Of a stretch of 10,724 bases of DNA, positions 7,715 to 10,724 are shown piece by piece. The position numbers were made by a program, and so were the translations under genes. The notes under the pieces are model-generated. The model worked only from the letters and a program-made list of their open reading frames with translations. It was not told the origin of the DNA and did not search any database. How positions within the stretch are numbered: the first letter of the stretch is position 1; the number at the start of each line of letters is the position of its first letter. Source of the DNA: Euperipatoides rowelli (lineage: Eukaryota; Onychophora; Udeonychophora; Euonychophora; Peripatopsidae); NCBI GenBank assembly GCA_003024985.2, contig PXIH01S0097137.1; one strand, 5' to 3'.

Positions 7715-9225
7715 TCATAAGTCCGCAAAATAACTACAGGAAAAAATGTGGTGGAGAGACTCATCACAAATACAAAAGGAGCATGTGGCAGTCAAATCAA
7801 AATGGTACCTACCAATTAAACAATATTGGGTGAATAGCAAGTTGGAAAGCACCCTAAACACAAAGTCAAATAAGTTTGGTGCCACACCTAACCCCTTGAA
7901 TTGCTTATATATAGGAAGCAGCAATCTCTGCTTGGGAGAAGGTACAACATCACCATCAAAATAACAGTATATCACCATATAGGAGGAAAACCTGGGAGAC
8001 TGATGTTTGTCATAGGTGTCCATTACATTTGGGAATGCCACACATAAATTCCCCAAAATTGCAGGTTCGACAAAAAACAGCGGTAGAGGCCTATATGTTG
8101 TATCAACTGGCTGAGCAGCCACCAAGACCCTACCAAAATTTAAATAAGTGACAAAAAGGTTACTTCTAATTACATCCATCAAAATAGTAATGTCATGCAG
8201 GGCAAGGCCCCCAAGCTTGAGGGGCCTCTTGAACGGGAATCAACTTCCAACTCCAGAGAATAGAATGAGAAACACTATACATCTTAGAAATGAATAACTT
8301 TGTAAAGGCAAAATGTGGAAAAAAAGTAAAACTTTGAAAAGAGATAGGTTTTTATAATTTTCACCCGCATAGAAGAGAAATAAATATACTTGCCCACTCG
8401 CTGAGTTTTCACAGGGTTCAAACACAATGTTGTTCTGAACTATGTTGCAGGTAACAATACCCACAAAAGGAAAAGGCGCACCCATGAATCAACCGGGAAT
8501 TCCATATACCCTACCTAAATCAACTGCATTAAAGGCAGAAAACCATAAACAGGTTTTGGCATGTTTCACAATAGAACAAGTTTTCAACATGAATTCCTGG
8601 ACAACCTGCAAATCAAGAGGGATAAACCTCCTGCTTCTCAAAAACAAAGTTATATCATCTACAAAAGAAACAGCCGTAATCTCCTTATTAAAAGCAAAAA
8701 AAAAAAAAAACACATTTTTAACCCGTTAAATCTGTCCAAAAGGCTATTTTTATGTACAAGGCAAATAGGTTAGTGCTCAGGAGCGACCACTGGGTGATCC
8801 CTCTCCTAACTTCAACCTATAATATAAACTTTCTTTATGCTTAACTGATACATATTTGTTCAGTAAATAATTCAGAAGCCCATGGGCAAGGTTGAAATGG
8901 CCAAAAAGGTTAATTATCACATCAGCCAAAGCCCTGTGTTACACATAATCAAAAGCCTTATGGACATCAAGAAAGATAACCACAAGGTCTCTATCCTTGG
9001 TTCGCTTGGCCTCCAAAATCATCTGCTGCAATAATAAAATAGGAACATGGATTGAGTGACCCTTTAGGACAAATGGAAAGGTGCTAAAAGACCACCTAAA
9101 ACACCATTTAGCCTATTATTTAAAATCCACGCGAAAACACAGGTTTTTATATCCAGGATGTTGATCGGCCTGGTATTCTCAAAGGCCAACCTATCATTAT
9201 GACACAAGGTCTTTTTAGGGTAAAG
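7715..9225 (-). pseudogene. L1/Tx1-type ORF2 reverse transcriptase and CCHC relic
   Basis: In minus-strand order, NTRPINILDIKTCVFAWILN (about 9115-9180) matches the YRPISLLNVDYKI-type fingers block. LDVHKAFDYV at 8942-8971 is motif A. RRGITQWSLLSTNLFALYIK (about 8750-8810) is motif B, where the usual RQGCPLSP is damaged. FVDD at 8654-8665 is motif C. GGLAL (about 8205-8219) matches the conserved GGLGL block. A C-x2-C-x6/7-H-x3/4-C cluster lies at 7736-7783. From 8713 down to 7715 one frame is maintained with only two stops, at 8489-8491 and 8240-8242. Motif A shares this frame, but motif B is offset by one base. The frame break falls close to a 15-base A run at 8696-8710. The protein would have copied LINE RNA. 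This copy is inactive. Confidence 0.82.
8696..8710 (+). repeat. 15-bp poly(A) run inside the LINE reverse transcriptase
   Basis: The run lies between reverse transcriptase motifs B and C of the L1/Tx1-type element, and reads as consecutive Phe codons on the minus strand. The coding frame changes near it, so length change in this homopolymer is a likely cause of one frameshift. The exact length may also be subject to sequencing error. Confidence 0.8.
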
Positions 9226-9268
9226 GACAATATACTAATGTATCATAGGACTATAAATAAAAGGCTCA

Positions 9269-9278
9269 TTAATAATAA

Positions 9279-9309
<31 letters not shown>
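9269..9309 (+). repeat. (AAT)n microsatellite
   Basis: An almost uninterrupted AAT/ATA triplet run of about 11 units follows an imperfect start with one AAAA interruption. It abuts the 5' truncation side of the minus-strand L1/Tx1-type LINE, so it may mark or obscure the insertion junction. Confidence 0.9.
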
Positions 9310-9523
9310 GATATATTAAAATTGTTTTCAGTTTTACTTTTCAATTTTATTTTAATATTTATTTTATTTATTTCGGTGTTTCTGGTCAAAATTAAATCAC
9401 GTTTAGTTTGTTAGAAGTGGTCATTCTATTAGTGTTTAATGTCATATTAGATTTTAAAATAAATGTTGTTAAAAGTTATCAATTTCTTCTAAATAATTTG
9501 TGTTTCATAAACTGTTATTTTAA

Positions 9524-9660
9524 ATTCACCTATCAACAAGAAGGGCATTTAAGTGTTATGCGGACTGTCCATCTTATTGTATTTTATGCCAAAGAAAGCG
9601 TCACTTGAAAAATCTCTATTGTGAAAATGTTGTTGTGCTGTGATTGACTTGCTAAAGGAT
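9524..9660 (+). pseudogene. Possible piggyBac transposase cysteine-rich C-terminus
   Basis: A frame open from 9524 to TGA at 9641-9643 encodes 39 residues, with cysteines at codons 11, 15, 19, 22 and 33. Its central stretch, YCILCQRKRHLKNLYCE, resembles the C-terminal cysteine-rich domain of piggyBac transposases (C-x2-C, a KRH/KR--T-YYC stretch, then more Cys). The stop may be a frameshift effect, since the following bases TGCTAAAGGATA resemble the expected CFKGYH-type ending in another frame. The upstream DDE catalytic region is not recognisable, and no TTAA-flanked terminal repeat was found. The match rests on a short cysteine pattern, so it is a weak call. The alternative is chance. Confidence 0.3.
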
Positions 9661-10571
9661 AACTCTATTGTCTTTATTCTGCTCTTTACGGTACAAACCC
9701 GAACGCAATCCGCAACTGCGGGTAATGGTTCTATATGGAAAAAATCATCAGATAACCACAGGTAGCATTTCTCATGTAACAATACTAAAACTTAAGAAAC
9801 TATTTGCAATCAGGCTGTAAAATTTGACTATTTTTGTGATGGCCAATCAGAATATTTGAAAAATGTAAACAAACAAAAATCTGACAAGTTTGGAGTAATG
9901 GTTTGCTGCGTGAGAGAATTTGCACCTTGATGTATATAAAAATCTAAGCAACAAGAATTCAAGGGGAATTATAAATGACTTAGAAAAAGCAAAAGAAAGG
10001 AATGATAGAGAGAATTATAAATTATTTGTGAGAAGATTATTATGAAATGAAGATAGTGAAAGCTGTTTGGAGAAATGAAGTTGCAGTTAACTTAAGCTAA
10101 GGAAGAATACCAAAGAATTGTGGCCAGTCCTTGTGAATGTGAAAGTAATAGTATACTTATATTTAATTTTACTAATAATTTTAATCCTTTAATTGAAATG
10201 ATGAGCAACTCTATTTATTTAGGCAAAACATGTGATAGGCTGCATAATTATAAAATCATATCTTTAATTTTTATCTAACGAGGTGTCTATTAAATTTTAA
10301 TCGGCATAACTATAGTCTTAGTCTTTCTTAGGGTGAGAATGTTTCCAAATTATAGAGGATGTATTTTTTTTAGATGCTGTCCCGAATGAATATTTCCTTA
10401 ACTAGTGTTAAGTCATTATTCTAGTTGCATTAAGATGATAGAGAGAGACCTTTTTATCAAATAATTTATGAACAGGATAGGGACTTCAAATTTAACATAA
10501 AAATTAAAGTAATAAATGCCAGTAGTAAAAATAGCTATTGTGTAATTCGATGGCACCCTCCTCTTGTGGGT

Positions 10572-10589
10572 GTACCCAATGTTGGGTAC
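10572..10589. repeat. 18-bp palindrome, 8-bp arms with a TG centre
   Basis: GTACCCAA at 10572-10579 and TTGGGTAC at 10582-10589 are exact complements separated by TG. The surrounding 10550-10660 segment is less AT-rich than neighbouring DNA and looks like part of a dispersed repeat I cannot name. The GGGTG at 10568-10572 offers a competing partial pairing with the TACCC that follows. Confidence 0.75.
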
Positions 10590-10688
10590 CAATCAATTGA
10601 CTTCTGGGTATATCAAAATACAGCACAAACATACATTCACTTTAGATTACACTTTTGGCAAAGTAAAAAAAATACTAGGAACACATTC

Positions 10689-10694
10689 AATAAA
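10689..10694 (+). promoter_or_regulatory. AATAAA polyadenylation-like hexamer
   Basis: AATAAA is followed about 22 bases later by a GT-rich stretch (TTTGAGTTTGT) at the window end. This spacing suits a vertebrate poly(A) site, but the hexamer is frequent by chance in such AT-rich DNA and no transcript is evident upstream. It might equally be the 3' end of a retroposon. Confidence 0.2.
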
Positions 10695-10724
10695 CTTTAT
10701 ATTTATACATATATTTGAGTTTGT

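Larger units (their letters stand above)
7137..9235 (-). mobile_element. L1/Tx1-type non-LTR retrotransposon, 5'-truncated
   Basis: On the minus strand this is the 3' half of a LINE. It runs from within the reverse transcriptase fingers (about 9225) through the palm and thumb, then a C-terminal CCHC cluster, then a decayed tail-proximal region, to an A-rich 3' tail. On the plus strand that tail reads as ATTT/TTTA-type repeats at 7137-7180, next to a G run at 7181-7186. The endonuclease and ORF1 are missing. The CCHC after the reverse transcriptase and the GGL-L block favour the L1/Tx1 group and set it apart from the CR1-group copy at 850-2240. The element is in the same orientation as that copy. 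The 5' limit is approximate and lies next to an AAT microsatellite. Confidence 0.8.
9644..10724. other. Anonymous AT-rich DNA with a small CpG cluster
   Basis: No gene is recognised. Around 9689-9722 there is a local cluster of CpGs, including a 12-bp hairpin CCGCAACTGCGG at 9710-9721, which stands out from the AT-rich background and may belong to an old transposon end. From about 9960 to 10140 the plus strand is purine-rich. The end of the window at 10550-10724 is more balanced in composition. It contains the palindrome at 10572-10589 and an AATAAA at 10689-10694. Confidence 0.5.

Noticed and set aside
7746-7964. Plus-strand open frames at 7746-7964, 8442-8729 and 8561-8773
   Set aside because: All are antisense shadows of the L1/Tx1-type ORF2, whose motifs (CCHC, FVDD) are on the minus strand.
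9199-9414. 71-codon plus-strand frame with a run of isoleucines
   Set aside because: The isoleucines come from the AAT microsatellite. The N-terminal part is antisense to the LINE.
9549-9782. 77-codon minus-strand frame
   Set aside because: No family is recognised. It overlaps the plus-strand cysteine-rich frame, which gives a better, though still weak, match.

Overview
The window looks like AT-rich, gene-poor nuclear DNA from a vertebrate with a repeat-laden genome. The repertoire includes decayed CR1-group and L1/Tx1-type LINEs, a Penelope-type reverse transcriptase relic, a hAT DNA transposon with target-site duplication, and a possible piggyBac relic. That mix fits a non-mammalian vertebrate such as a lungfish, amphibian, coelacanth or other fish, but the species cannot be fixed from the sequence. 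There is no bacterial gene organisation, and no intact protein-coding gene is evident. Nearly every readable protein stretch is a broken transposon fragment.

Layout. Bases 1-849 are AT-rich non-coding DNA with a striking 34-nt hairpin at 392-425. Bases 850-2240 hold a minus-strand, 5'-truncated CR1-group LINE with recognisable reverse transcriptase motifs in several frames. Bases 2241-3032 are anonymous, with a 12-G run. Bases 3033-3307 are a degenerate tandem array of about 50/58-bp units that pair into a period of about 108 bp. Bases 3445-3573 are a weak candidate for a terminal exon. Bases 4724-5432 are a complete-ended hAT element: 16-bp perfect terminal inverted repeats, an 8-bp target duplication with one mismatch, and only the C-terminal end of a transposase inside. 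Bases 5979-6540 carry a Penelope-type reverse transcriptase relic, readable in one frame across four stop codons, with its catalytic YxDD changed to YLND. Bases 7137-9235 hold a second minus-strand LINE, of L1/Tx1 type, ending in an A-rich tail. Bases 9524-9660 may be the cysteine-rich end of a piggyBac transposase. The rest, to 10724, is anonymous AT-rich DNA with an 18-bp palindrome and a terminal AATAAA.

The parts do not work together as a system. They are independent insertions of different classes and probably different ages. I found no convincing undescribed functional system. The best leads are the Penelope-type fragment, the well-bounded hAT element, the dimeric tandem repeat, the isolated hairpin, and the fact that all 11 ambiguous bases fall inside the CR1 and hAT elements.
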